Shown here: in pieces, positions 20,350 through 31,634 of the stretch | Position numbering within the stretch: the first letter of the stretch is position 1 | Layout of the letters: each line of letters starts with the position of its first letter | Assembly: GCF_000090795.2 (NCBI RefSeq) | Contig: NW_003546260.1 | Coordinates: 507,810 to 571,809, forward strand | DNA length: 64,000 nt | DNA from: Amphimedon queenslandica | Lineage: Eukaryota > Porifera > Demospongiae > Haplosclerida > Niphatidae | Direction of reading: 5' to 3' | The notes under the pieces: generated by a model | Database searches by the model: none | Told to the model about the DNA's origin: nothing | What the model saw: only the letters and a program-made list of their open reading frames with translations | Made by a program: the position numbers and the translations under genes

Positions 20350-22510
20350 TTTCTTCTGTTCATCCATAGCAAAAGAAAGCTGTTAATAGTGTACTGATTG
20401 GTAAAGGTATTGTTGTAATTTTACCCACAGGATTTGGTAAATCCTTCATTTACTAATCTATTGCATGGCTGTCTCCAAAACCTAAAGCACTAGTACTTGT
20501 TGTGTCTCCTTTAATTGCACTTATGAGAAACCAGGTTTTTATTTTGACAAAGAAGGGCATAAAAGCTGCCTATTTTGGAGACCAAGATATGAAGAGAGAT
20601 AATGATTATTCTATAATTTATGGTAGCCCAGAGGCACTGTTATCTGGTAAATGGAGACAAATGATATTGTTGTCATGGAGTAAAAGGCTTGTCGTAGTTG
20701 CTGTAGATAAAGCTCGCTGTATTATTGAATGGTATGTATCTTAAACTTTATACCTTAATGTATAATGTATTACATTAATGTCTAGGGGCAATGATTTTCA
20801 GCTCAAAAAGTTAGGTGACCTTAAATTACTAGTACCAGAAAATGTTCCTTTTTTAGCATTGACTGCTACTGCCACTCCAAGAGCCACTAAAGAAATTTGT
20901 AATGTATTACACCTGCATTATCCTTTAATTATAAAATCACTTCGAAACAGAGAGAACATAACCTATTACATTTACAAAGTAAAAAATAATGTTGAGTTAG
21001 TCTTCACTTCAGTAATTGAGGGACTGCAACTGATGAGGAACATTCAACCTTTGAATTGTATGATAGTGAGTAGGCATATCAAAGGCAAGGCCTATGCTAC
21101 AAATGTGATGCATTCCTGTGGTTTTGTTTGTATCCCTGTGGTTTTGACAGAAAAATTTTTGTGAATAAAATACACAGAGTAACATAATGGACAGCTTTAC
21201 AAGCTGAAAGTCAACTGCATGCCACTAAAGTCTGGGCATTGGCCTAGGAGCCTGTGCGGGGACTTACAAGTACAAAGCCAGAAAAATAGGGAATCTCCAG
21301 AGTCCAGATGACTTTAGATCGAGTCACAGACCAATAATCCATGCAGGTAGAGTTTACTGCTCTCCTTGCATGCTCAAATCAATGGTTGTCTTAACCTCAA
21401 TGGCTAAATAAGATGGCCGGGGAAGGTAAGATCGATACATGTGCCCATTAGCAAGCGCTGGATCTCTGTTCTGGACCTAGATTGTACTCTTCCAGGTATT
21501 ATAACCTGAAAATAATTTAAATATGTCAACTTAAAGCCTAAATCTGTTGATAAAGTATTTTTTTTCTGAGGCTCCTGTCTTCCATTGATTTCATTTTTAC
21601 CTAAAGGTGTAGTGCTACTGAGCATGCGCATCGGCACATACTTTTGATACCGCCCACTCATTATCACACAAGTATGTTGATAATACACCCACTGAGGGAT
21701 ACATTGCATTTGTATGACCTCGCCCTCGGGCTTGGTCATACAAATGCAATGTATCCCTAGCGGGGGTGTTATAACGTTTACTTATTACTTACTGTCGTTC
21801 AGTTCTGACATATTCAAAAATGTATAAGCTATTCTATTGGTTACAAGGATCTGATTTATATTATCCAGTTGGCACTGATGATGTGACACCGGAATATTGT
21901 CTCTGTGGAATGTTTCATCACTCTTCTACTGATGAAATTAAAGAAGTAATTCTAAATTTTTTTATAAATCCCCATGGTACTTGTTGTGTAGTGATAGCCA
22001 CTATCGTGTTGGGTATGTGATTTTCTTTTTCTAACATTCGGTATGTGATACACTTTGGGATTTCCAACTTCCTAGAAGCATATTGTCAAGAAAGTGGAAG
22101 AGCTGGAAGAGATCACACACTAGCTCATGCTATTTTATTATTTCATGGATGTGATCTTTACCCACGACGAAATGTAGAACTGGCTATAAATAACTATCGC
22201 CTCTCAAATCAATATGTAGGCGTAAATCATTACTAAGGCCTTTTATGGAGGAATCTCAAAAAGGGAAAATGCCTATTACAACCACACTTTATTTGTTTTG
22301 TGATTTTTATCAATAGAAATGCTCATGTGAGTGCATAATGATCATGCTCCAGTTAATACTTATGACAATTTTATTAAGTGACATATTAAAACAAAACAAG
22401 ACACAGCAATGATTAATGAAAACACTCAATTGGATAATGAAAGTGATGATAATAGTGAACAGAGTGAAGAGATTGAGTTGGATGTTTCACTAGTTTCCGA
22501 CAATGATTAA
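20350..22510 (+). pseudogene. RecQ-like superfamily 2 DNA helicase, degenerate
   Basis: An ATP-dependent 3'-5' DNA helicase of the RecQ type. Motifs in order: KKAVNSVLIGKGIVVILPTG with Walker A PTGFGKS (20420-20445), VVSPLIALMRNQ, GSPEALLSGKWR, motif II VDKARCIIEW where active enzymes have DEAH, LALTATATPRATKEI (20860), VVIATIVLGMG, and motif VI CQESGRAGRD (22080). The C-terminus is acidic (NESDDNSEQSEEIELDVSLV) and stops at 22508-22510. Motif II has lost the glutamate, stops occur in the lobes, and an insertion with a perfect hairpin lies between the two helicase lobes (about 21180-21820). It is convergent with a DUF6589-type gene starting 73 bp away. Probably element-borne rather than the host RecQ. 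Confidence 0.85.
21683..21768. repeat. Perfect 24-bp-stem hairpin inside helicase
   Basis: GGGATACATTGCATTTGTAT at 21696 pairs with its exact complement ending at 21757. The stem is 24 bp with no mismatch (21696-21719 with 21734-21757) and a loop of 14 bases (TCGCCCTCGGGCTT). Outer bases (ACACCC with GGGTGT) extend it imperfectly. It lies in the segment 21180-21820 that separates helicase lobes 1 and 2, and so is probably the tip or centre of a MITE. Confidence 0.85.
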
Positions 22511-22582
22511 CAGATTGTAATAAGGTTAGAAATAGTGCATAGTTATATTTTACTTATACTCTTCCTTCACTTGGTCTAACCA

Positions 22583-24990
22583 TTAATAAAAGTTTTCTAA
22601 ATTAAAGTTATTAAAAATTGTTTTGTCACCATTGCATATTTCACTTTTGTAGCATCTTCCTGAAGTGTAAATATAGATTCTGATGTAGTATTTAAACAAA
22701 ATTGTTTGTAGATCATCTAGAACACTTTTTGATGTGTGTGAACCTAAGTGCTGCTTTACACCTACACTGGTGGCAACATTATCAATGATAGAATCACATA
22801 CATCCATTAAATTTGCTATTTCTTGCATAGCACTACTTCCTTGTTGCTGCTTGTTAGGCAATACAGAGGAAAGACATTGTTTCAAAACTTCTTCATGTGT
22901 TCTAAATGTTGATCACATGACATGTTTCCTGCCCCACTTTTAGTTATAACAAATCTTCCCCAGTGTAATTTATAAGATAACTGATGAGAAAGTAACGATT
23001 TATCTTGAGGAAATAGCATAAAAGCTGGCAATGAATATTTGTGTCTGCCAATTTGTTTATAAAGAGGAAAGAATATTTTCTAAGAAAGAAAAACTCTATT
23101 CCCATCCATCTTCACTAACAGAATCCCAAAAGTATTGATGAAGTATTCCTAATTTAAGTAATCGCCCACCATAATTATAGACATAATCCAAATTTCTAAT
23201 ACCAGAATGTTGTAGATCTGCTTTAGGGCACAGTGGAAGCATAAATGTATTGACTACTTTTGAGGATAACTCATTGAGACAGGATTGCTGTTCTTCTGTT
23301 GTGTGTAAGCTGAAAATCATATCAATTACTTGCTGTGGGAGTTTTTCACCATCTTCTGTTTCATGTAATACACTAACTCCATGAATGATGAGAGCATCTC
23401 TTGCAGCTTCAAGGAATTCTTTGCAGCATTTACGTTCTTTGAATCATTTTAAACACTCCTATTAATAATGTTTTGTAGATGATATAGCGTCCCCACATCT
23501 GATGCTGATTCTTGGTTGGTGTGATGCCCTCCAATCTTTGGGACTGATTGGGACTATTACACATTGCATCCATTCCACTCCTAATTCTTTCCACTGTTAA
23601 CTGATCTCCTCTCAATAAAACTTGTTTAAAGTGAGACTTACAAGCATATCCAGGAAGAGGAGAAAAATTATTTCCTGGCACATACTTTTGAACCAAATTT
23701 ACATATATCTATAGCATCTTCACATTTCTGTTCATTTTTAAATAGTAGCCCAAGCCATACCTACATAAATTTTTCATGTTATGAATGACTTGATATTACA
23801 ATATCTGAGTTGATTCATTTTTTATTTGTGGTGAGTATACTTATGAGAGATATTCCATGTAAAAAGGGAGGACATCTTTTCAAAAACTGCAATATGTTTC
23901 ACAATAACACGACTTACAGGATCACCATAGCCTGTCTAACATCTGTTAGTTCCATAAAAGGGAGAAAAAAACGAATCATTAGGAATCAATGTTAATGGTA
24001 ACTGTGGCATGTTATCTGAACTTAGTGGTATTGGAACTCTATTGGGAACAGCATATAAGTGAAACCAATGAATTGATTTGTTTTGATGTGTCTGTTGAAC
24101 ATCTCGAACATGCTGATAGAAATTATCTCCTACTATTTTGTAATAGTTCAAATCTAGTACTTCAATGCACAGTTGAGACAACAGTGGCACTTCTCGTTTT
24201 GTATGAAAAGACTATTAAAATGATTGATAAATTAGAATATTCGCAATTGATATACTTACTCATGCTTCATCATAAACATGGATTGGCCTGGCATAACTGA
24301 TCAGGGAAAGCACAAGATTGAACTAATGCTAATTGAGTCTGTGTTGTTTCTTGATTTATGCCTGAAAGAGCTTGAGATTGAATTGAATTAGCCTCACAGG
24401 TTACTCTGATCACATCTGTTAGTTCTTACTGCCACCTCAGCAGAAGTTCATCACAAGTTTCTCCAAGAAGGATAGAAGAGAAGAATATGAAATTGATATA
24501 GATAAATGGTTCAGACAAGTGTATACCTAAATGACATGTTATGATGCAAACTTTCAATTATATTATTACCATTTTCTTTGCATGTCCAGAATGAAGAATT
24601 ACTGCAATAATTGATTGCAATACATTTTGCATTAGATTTCTTCCATATACCAATACTAAAACAGCAATCAATGTTGCGGTCAAGTGGCACTTCTCTTTGT
24701 CAATTGTTATCAATTCCTCCATGCTCATTTTATTCTGTAACTTCACACATTGTGAGAAACTTAAATAGCAGAGGAGAATGATTTAATAAATAACTTGATG
24801 TCTTTGATAAGGAAAAACAATGCATGTTAGACTGTGATAATGGAGAATCGTCCTTTTTACTAGACAGAAACTCACATTCTTTTTTAATATCAGCACACAA
24901 GATGTCTAAAAGGGATTCTCTTTCTGGTGTCTTCAAAGCTGCTGCTGCTACTGACTTCTCAGAGGCTCGTGGAATTGCTTCAGAGAAAAA
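22583..24990 (-). pseudogene. DUF6589-type protein, degenerate (possible Academ-like transposase)
   Basis: Minus-strand blocks in order: ESLLDILCADIKKECEFLSS (24930), SMEELITIDKEKCHLTATLI (24720) then YGRNLMQNVLQSIIAVILHS and GHAKK, then YKIVGDNFYQHVRDVQQTHQ (24150) with KSIHWFHLYAVPNRVPIPLS. Next come VLLRGDQLTVERIRSGMDAM (23620) with SQRLEGITPT, a C-terminal block NELSSKVVNTFMLPLCPKAD (23270), and ANLMDVCDSIIDNVATSVG (22810). This is the order seen in DUF6589 proteins of invertebrates and fungi. The GDQLT motif is a strong marker. My recollection is that such proteins accompany helicases in mobile elements. Frames are broken between blocks. Confidence 0.7.
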
Positions 24991-24999
24991 GGGACTAGA

Positions 25000-27569
25000 A
25001 TGGCGGCACGTGAAGCATGCAGCAATTTGGCCACACCCACTTTTTATTGCCGCTATACGCACTGTTTTCTGTGCTTATCCTGCCATCCATTATAAGGGTG
25101 CCATGCCCATATCAATAGCTCTATTGAAGTTTTTAATATTAAAATTTACCAAAATATTTGATTCTTCTACTATTCTTACAAATAAAATCCTTGGCAATTG
25201 CTTCCAAATCTAATCCATCAGTCCTATTACAATGAACATACTGTAGAAGTAGGTTATTGAGCTGTCATTCAGTCATACTACTTCTTAAGAAAGTCTTTAT
25301 GTTGTAACTGGAAATGTGAAGTAGAGTTGAAGCATTTTATATACCTCTGTTAGCATGCCTTTATATATATCACTCTTATTCACAGCTTCTACAATTGTTC
25401 TTACATTGGTTACCATTTGAACTTTATTTTGAAATGCAGGTTTTGTCATATCTGAGAGAAGAGAGAGTTGACATTTTAAGCGATCTTGATCAATATCTAA
25501 AGTACAAAAATTCTGCAGCTTCTCACTAATACATATCTATTATCTTTTCACCATTGCTTGACTTAATCAGCAGGTCTTCAATCTCTCTAATTATAAACAA
25601 GTCTTCTTAATCAAAACGTCTCTTAACTTCTCCAGTTGCTAACTCCAGTGCTTCAAAGTAGATATGGTGATATCTATCAATAGGATGAAGGTATCTGTTA
25701 CAGACCATCCACCATCAACCCTCTTTGGGGCTCTCCTGTATCAAGGTAAAGTAGTTTCTTCTGTTAAATTTTCTCTTTCCTGGCGAATTGTAGCATAAAA
25801 TGTGCTAAAAGATTCCTCAGTTCTTAATGATGGTAAGTGTGTGCATAGCAAATGAACTCCTCTTATTGCTTCCTGAATAGTCAAATCTTTAGCCTGTAAA
25901 TTAATTGAGAATTGTTCTGCTGCTGAAAATAGTAAGAATGCTAATTTCAATCCAAAAAATGTGCAAACAGTTCCATAGATGACAAACCTCTAACTTTAGC
26001 AGCGTACTCATCATTTCAATTTTCAATTTCCTCTAATGCAGCTTGAAGAACATTGTAGTTTTAAAGTATACTTTCAATTGATCTGTGGTGAACTGTCCAC
26101 CACATTGGATATAGCATTCTGAGTGATGGTGATGTCTCACCTGTATCAATAGACAATTTATGTCTCAATGACTCAAGAATAAACAATCTTTTAGGAGAAA
26201 ACTTAAAGAGTTGCACCAGATTCAATATGAAATCCATCACATTACGAAATAATTCATAGCTGTTAACGACATCTTTTAGACACAGGTTTAAACTGTTTGC
26301 TAAGCAGTGCACATTGAGGGCCTTGCTTGCTTCAGACTTCACTAATGCCTGAAGTCCGTTCCTAATACCACTCATAATGGACGCACTATCAAAAGCTTGT
26401 CCACAACATTGTGAAAGTAAAAGTGAACAACGTATGAGAATATCCTTAATGACATGAAAAAGAGTGGTAGACTTAGTGTTTGGAAGTTGAAATAATCCAA
26501 GTGTGTCTTCATGCACTATGTCGACCGATCTAATTGACAGTGATAGTTGTTCATGAAGAGATACATCAGTAGCTTCATCAGCTATAATAGAATACCACAT
26601 AGCATTTTTAATATTATTGAGGATGCTCCTTAAAATGGTATTGCCAATCATTGTGATAATTTTGACAATATCAGGAGAAATGTTATCCTTTTTTCTATGC
26701 GAAGTGTCCAATTCTGGGCACTTTTAAGCTTGAAACAGTAACAGATGGAGAAAGTTCCCATTTGCAGTAGTCTCAATATTCTCTCTGTGGCCACAAAAAA
26801 GCAGTCCTTGCCTCGCCAAAAGTCTAATTGAATGCAGTAGCTTCATTAACATACGTTGGTGATATTGTTGATCATATTCCAGTTGAGTACATTGAATTGT
26901 ACATTTATCTCAGCAACTGTATCACTAGTTGCAGCAACTTTCATGACAGCTTCTTGATGCATACTACTGCATTCCTGATCACGAAACTTTTGAAGTGCCT
27001 TTTTAAGGTTTTAAAAACCATCATCATCAAATGCTGGGCTATAATGTTTAGAAAATGTTAGAATGTGCTGAGATTTAGCAGTACAACAAGTACAACAGTA
27101 TAGTTTGACATGAGAGGAGCTGGCACTTAGCCATGGGTACTTCTGAAACCTACTAGATTGAATTTTTTTATGAACTTTGTTTCTCCAAAGGGCTAGCCGA
27201 CGGTTGATAAGGAGTAAATGGGTCTGAGCAGCCTAAACACTGGCAATTACCATCACTACTAGTATCCACTGCCACTGATGCACTGCGCTGAGAGTGAGAG
27301 GCACAGTCACTGTTATCATCGCTAGTGAGAATTGAGCTAAAATCCACTCGATTCACGACTTGATTAGTATCACTTGAGTCAGTGAATGTTAATAAGGGTG
27401 ATGATGATCTGCTTCGTGAACGAGACTGAAGTAGCCCACGGTGCAGTAAGGACAGCTGTCTCGCCATTTTTAATGAAGTTATTATTAATAAGCTAATTAA
27501 TAGAGTGAGTTAATAAAGTAAAGTTCAAAATTAATGGGGGCTCCTGCCCCCCTGCTTCTTACGCCACTG
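25000..27569 (-). mobile_element. hAT element, ZMYM1-like, with one preserved TIR
   Basis: The outer end at 27569 reads inward on the minus strand as CAGTGGCGTAAGAAGCAGGG, then GGGCAGGAGCCCCC, a typical hAT terminal repeat. The other end near 25000 is eroded: only subterminal sequence of the kind TTTGGCCACACCCACTTTTT (25028) remains. The same motif type follows the hAT-like end at 63895. The element lies directly 5' of the DUF6589-type gene and may be nested in it. Confidence 0.7.
25090..27467 (-). pseudogene. hAT transposase, ZMYM1-like (DUF4371 type)
   Basis: It starts at the ATG 27467 with MARQLSLLHRGLLQSRSRSR, then a low-complexity region and GNCQCLGCSDPFTPYQPS near a TTF/ZMYM-like N-terminus. 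The core (26711-26061, 216 clean codons) has SPDIVKIITMIGNTILRSIL, WYSIIADEATDVSLHEQLSL, CCGQAFDSASIMSGIRNGLQ, VHCLANSLNLCLKD and MLYPMWWTVHHRSI. It matches the DUF4371/RNase-H-like hAT domain, in which ADEATD and CHGQxYDGA-type motifs carry catalytic aspartates. The C-terminal dimerisation part includes RGVHLLCTHLPSLRTEESFS, then LDLEAIAKDFICKNSRRIKY (about 25180). Stops between blocks make it a pseudogene. Confidence 0.85.
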
Positions 27570-28003
27570 CTTACATAGAGCATTGTTTTTTGGTGCTATA
27601 ATTTGTCTAACCAATTTAGTTGGATAATGTATCTCAATAGTAGTCTACAAAAAGAGCCAAATACTCATGCGTACTGAATTAATTCATAGATGAAAAGTCG
27701 TCTTTATTAGTGTTTTCAGCAGGAATTTGATGAAACAAAATCCTTCTATTTTGTAATAATTATATAGTGTAAAATTTATTTGTTACATAATACATAAAAT
27801 GCATACAATTTTCTTTGTATTGGTTCTTTCATGTGATTTGGGAGGCCATGAATTGTTGCGTGTGAATATGGGTGTCACCTGCAACTGCATTGTTTATGCA
27901 ATACCATATAAATGATTTTTTCAAGGGAATTATATTTTGCGAAATCTGAAATTCCAATTCCCAGATTTTAATTTCTCGAATTCTTCCACGTGTGCCATGT
28001 GGG
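27570..28003. other. AT-rich spacer
   Basis: No gene or clear repeat structure seen between the hAT end and the next MITE. Confidence 0.4.
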
Positions 28004-28416
28004 TACCGTATTAAATTGATTTACAAGGATTTAATTTTTGCAAATATGAGGAAATCCGCAAAATTTGTGAATTTTGCAACCCTCGAAAAAACCACTTATA
28101 TGGTATAACCATTATGAATAATTCATATTGACAAATTTTGTGACTAGGAACATGACCTTTAGAAGCTTGTACCACGCTCGTACGATTCCGACATAACCGC
28201 TCCTCCTTGCATGTGAGAAAGGGCCGGGTCTTCAGGCTAGGGTAGCAATAGAATTGAAGTATAAATACACAAACCAAGCCTAAAAGTATATCAGTAACCT
28301 TGTGGATACTGCCTTAAGTTCCATGAGGTCACAGGTTTGAATCGTGCTCTGAATCAATTTTTTTTATATTATATTTTTTGAGGTCCAAGTACCATTTTAT
28401 TTAAGGAAATACGGTA
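28004..28416. mobile_element. MITE with TACCGTATT ends, second copy of the 20.1-kb family
   Basis: The ends are TACCGTATTAAAT (28004) and the complement, TTTAAGGAAATACGGTA (28400-28416). The internal segment 28111-28234 is the reverse complement of 20145-20268. Relative to that copy it carries an extra stretch (about 28250-28400) with a tRNA-like sequence. TA-type ends suggest a Tc1/mariner or piggyBac-like driver (inference). Confidence 0.7.
28290..28400 (+). repeat. tRNA-derived SINE-like insertion in the MITE
   Basis: An A-box-like TTGTGGATACTGCC (28310) lies 5' of a B box GGTTTGAATCG (28334-28344), followed by a T-rich tail. The other MITE copy at 20.1 kb lacks this segment. No target duplication was resolved, so the SINE call is tentative. 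Confidence 0.45.
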
Positions 28417-28424
28417 TATGACAA

Positions 28425-29120
28425 AAACACATCGATATTAGATTATAAAGGGATTGGCAACTATGTGCGCAGCCTGCAGAAACCAATATAAAGAAAAGTT
28501 ATCACTTCCCTCATCCTGTTTTGTCCTAAGCAACAGGAGAGGTCCACTTTACTCTGTTCGTAACTTAGTCCCAGAAGTTGCAATAATCAACAAAAATATA
28601 CATAAAATACCTCATAATTTCTATATTTATCAGTGCAAATTTTATACAGTTACGCAAAAGCAGTAAATTGTTTCACTCAATACTAACAGCAGGTGTCTAG
28701 CAGGACTGGTTTTCTGAGGTTCCGTACCTTTTAGTAAAATGTGTCTTATTTTACAACAAAGAAGCAAGCATGGAACAATCAAGCGCTTTGAGTTGCATCT
28801 AACTGGGGTATTCTCAGACTTGTAGCTCATATATCTCTCCAGAAGCTCAAATTTTGTGCTATACAAGTGACATTGTTTCTGTACCTTTATCTCTGAAACA
28901 ATAAACGTTTAAGCCAGGAAAGAAACACATGCAACAGGTTAAGTGAACTGGCTAGTTATGGTATTGATATGTTCTTTTGGATTCCTATAAATGTGCCATT
29001 CTCTGGAAAAATTTGGCTTTTCTCCTGAATGCAGAAAATTAGAATCTATATGGTGATAACTACCGCCTACGCAGTTACCAATCCTTTGTACTCTAATATC
29101 TATGCTAAAACATTAGTACT
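28425..29120. other. Unassigned spacer
   Basis: No recognised gene. The frame at 28866-28642 and others nearby have no known domain. Confidence 0.35.
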
Positions 29121-29122
29121 AA

Positions 29123-29578
29123 TATACCCTATCCCAACTCAGTTTGTATCGGAAGTGGAAGCAGCTGCAAGGAATTTGAAAAATGTAAACGTGTCACTAA
29201 TGACATCATATAATGATATTCATAGAGACATTGCCAATATTAAGGCTGTTTTATTTCACTATTAAAGCAGTCTTGCTCTTTTTGATAAGCAGTTCAATAG
29301 TTACTGATTTAACTAGTCTTTATAAAGGCTATCATCATCAGAAGGTCTCGCTCTGTTAGCTTTAAAAGAGAATTGTCATTTTAGGCACCTGACCACTTGT
29401 GCTTATTGAATAATATGACATCATGAAACGTCATTGCAGTTATCTTTGGCATGCCATTAGGTTTTTAGGCAGAACCTAATTGTCAGGGTTTCCGACGAGT
29501 GAGAGATGCAAGACTAACAGTTTCATCCACATCTCATATTTCTATAAAAAGTTATTCCAGTTTTTCTGTGTCTATATT
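29123..29578. mobile_element. 480-bp MITE, copy 1 of 2 in window
   Basis: Direct-orientation homologue of 55446-55926. Shared runs include GGAAGTGGAAGCAGCTGCA (29151), GTCACTAATGAC, AACTAGTCTTTATAAAG and ACGTCATTGCAGTTA-type sequence. The left end keeps the TIR as TATACCCTATCCCAACT; the right TIR has decayed. Confidence 0.75.
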
Positions 29579-29619
29579 AGACCCACACCAGCATACTCCA
29601 TTCAATATTCTTCATTAAG

Positions 29620-29816
29620 TATACCGTTTATGCCATATATTTTGCGGGTATAAATTTTTTTGCAATTTGGCTGAATTTTTATATTTGTGAGTAAAATATC
29701 GGGATTGAAATGTAATGGCCACACCTACTATACAATCAGCACGCTTGTTTGTGAATTTTTCCAAAATGCAAAATTTGCAAAATTTAATCCATGCAAAATA
29801 TATGGCGTACACGGTA
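29620..29816. mobile_element. About 195-bp MITE with TACCGT ends
   Basis: The left end TATACCGTTTATGCCATATA matches the complement of the right end (TATATGGCGTACACGGTA). Subterminal TTTTGCAAATTTTGC-like repeats are inverted on both sides. A TA target duplication is probable. No coding content. Confidence 0.72.
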
Positions 29817-29819
29817 GCA

Positions 29820-31360
29820 TTAAGAAATATACAAGATTACGGAATTAAAGCCATTTTTTGGTGTCAAAGAACTTTGCCACGGTATGGGCCACATGTTGCT
29901 TTTGTCACAACTGACCTTGTGCAGCAAACAGTCTGATTATATGCACCTCTCAAATGAATAAAAATAGGTAATTTTTCTGAACATTTAGGCCACACGTTTT
30001 CCTAACATATCAAGTTATCTTTGCTGTAGTAGCCAATTTGATCTCTCCTTTTGTTTCAAAACACTTTATTTATTTCTTGTGTAAGCTCTTTTGTTGTTGT
30101 TTTGACTTTCAAACAGTTTTTCATAGGCCTATTATCTCCCTTTGGCATTTTCTGTTTTAGTACATTTAGCTTCGAAGAGCCAGGGCATTTGCCCCTCCAT
30201 TGCAGAAGTGTATTTACCTGAGTCCTATGACTAGTGTCTGTCATCAGAGTTAGTCTCAGTCCATCAGGACAAGGTACAGTGCAAGAACTCACTCAGGTGT
30301 CAAGTTGCAGCTGGAATATGGATGATCTGACCATCTTTTCATTTCTTTAACTGTAGAATTGGTCTTTATTCACAAGTAAGATTCACTCCAAGGATCATAA
30401 GTGTTCTGGAATAGCTATTCATCAAGTACTTAGCTGTTAATAGTCACTTCTAGTATGAAGTACAGCTGTTCATACATTACATGATCTGTAATGTTAATAT
30501 AAATGTTAATTACAACAATTGTCTTGTAGTTTAACTATTAACTACTTGAGTATAAAGAGTATCATAAATCATAAAATCGAGAAGAGAGATAGAGTGAGAA
30601 CCAAAATTGATAAGAGAGAAAAGTGATGTCTGTGGAGTCTTTTTATAAGATATGATCATGTGATGCATATAGACAAGAGTAGACACAAACCATAATAGCA
30701 TGAAGAGATTGTGAGGATTAGAGTAGATATGGAATTGAATAGAACTGAATTAAAGTCTAGAATAAGTAATTGTGTGAATGTGTGAATATGTTAATTACAT
30801 GTACCAGTACAGTTATTATATAGGCGATAGCTTATATGTAGGATTAAGGTTGATTTTTCAAGATGGCCGCCGTTTTTATGATTGTCAAACACTCATAACT
30901 CTTTTATCTTACGTTGTACAGCCTTATAATTGGCTTAGATAAGCTCTCCTTCACTGAGCGATTCTCCTAGTACCTTTAAAGTGGACTGTAATGTAGCAAG
31001 AGCATTTCTGGAGAATAGGCCCAAATTCAAATTTCTAGCAAAATTCTTCAGACATTTTCTTCTTCTTCTTTCATCTTCTTCTATCAACACGGAAATCCTT
31101 TAATCCAGAGAGCCGCTCAAGTTGGCTTTTACATCATTCCTTTGAGCTTGGGTCAAGGACCGGACATGTGGCTTCAAAAAGAAGCAAGGACAGAGAACAA
31201 TGGAAGACAAATTCCAGCTGCAGCACCGCGTGGGTTTGTGGTTTGACGCCATTTTAATTTATGCACACGTGATCAGCATGAAATGATTAACCTAACCACA
31301 TAATCATAACAGAAAGTAATTTATAAATTTAAGAAAAAAGAATGGAAACAAGTAAATAAA
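29820..31360. other. Unassigned spacer
   Basis: No supported gene. The frame 30292-30056 has no domain. Sequence near 30860-31260 (AAGATGGCCGCC; GACGCCATTTTAATTT) has a repeat-like look, but no second copy was found here. Confidence 0.35.
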
Positions 31361-31370
31361 AAACATTAAA

Positions 31371-31634
31371 AATGGAAAAGTAGTAGGATTAATGTGTAAA
31401 AAAGTAAAGAAACAAGAGGGTACTTGCAAAGTGGTGTTATAACAAATCCTATACCACTTCATGAAAGACATGGCTTAATAGTTATCATGTAGTAGCCTGT
31501 TTGGATAATTACAATGCTTTTGGGTTATATTCTTCATGCAGTGGTGTAGGATTTGTTATCACACCACTTTGCAAGTAACCTCTTGTTTCTTTACTTTTTT
31601 ACAATATAATCCTACTATTTTTCCACTTTTCCAT
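31371..31634. repeat. Long fold-back at the 3' end of the pogo-like gene
   Basis: The left arm 31371-31465 is the near-perfect complement of the right arm 31532-31634; they share AATGGAAAAGTAGTAGGATT and TACTTGCAAAGTGGTGT on one side. The spacer is about 66 bp. The right arm is the last coding codons and 3' flank of the transposase gene (KKVKKQEVTCKVV then stop), so the left arm is an inverted duplicate of a gene end. Confidence 0.85.

Noticed and set aside
20350-22510. Host RecQ helicase gene
   Set aside because: Stops, loss of the DEAH glutamate, an inserted hairpin segment and the DUF6589 neighbour fit an element-borne relic better.
24178-24190. CAGTGGCAC as the second TIR of the ZMYM1-like hAT
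   Set aside because: Only six bases match the TIR at 27569, and it lies inside DUF6589-type coding sequence.
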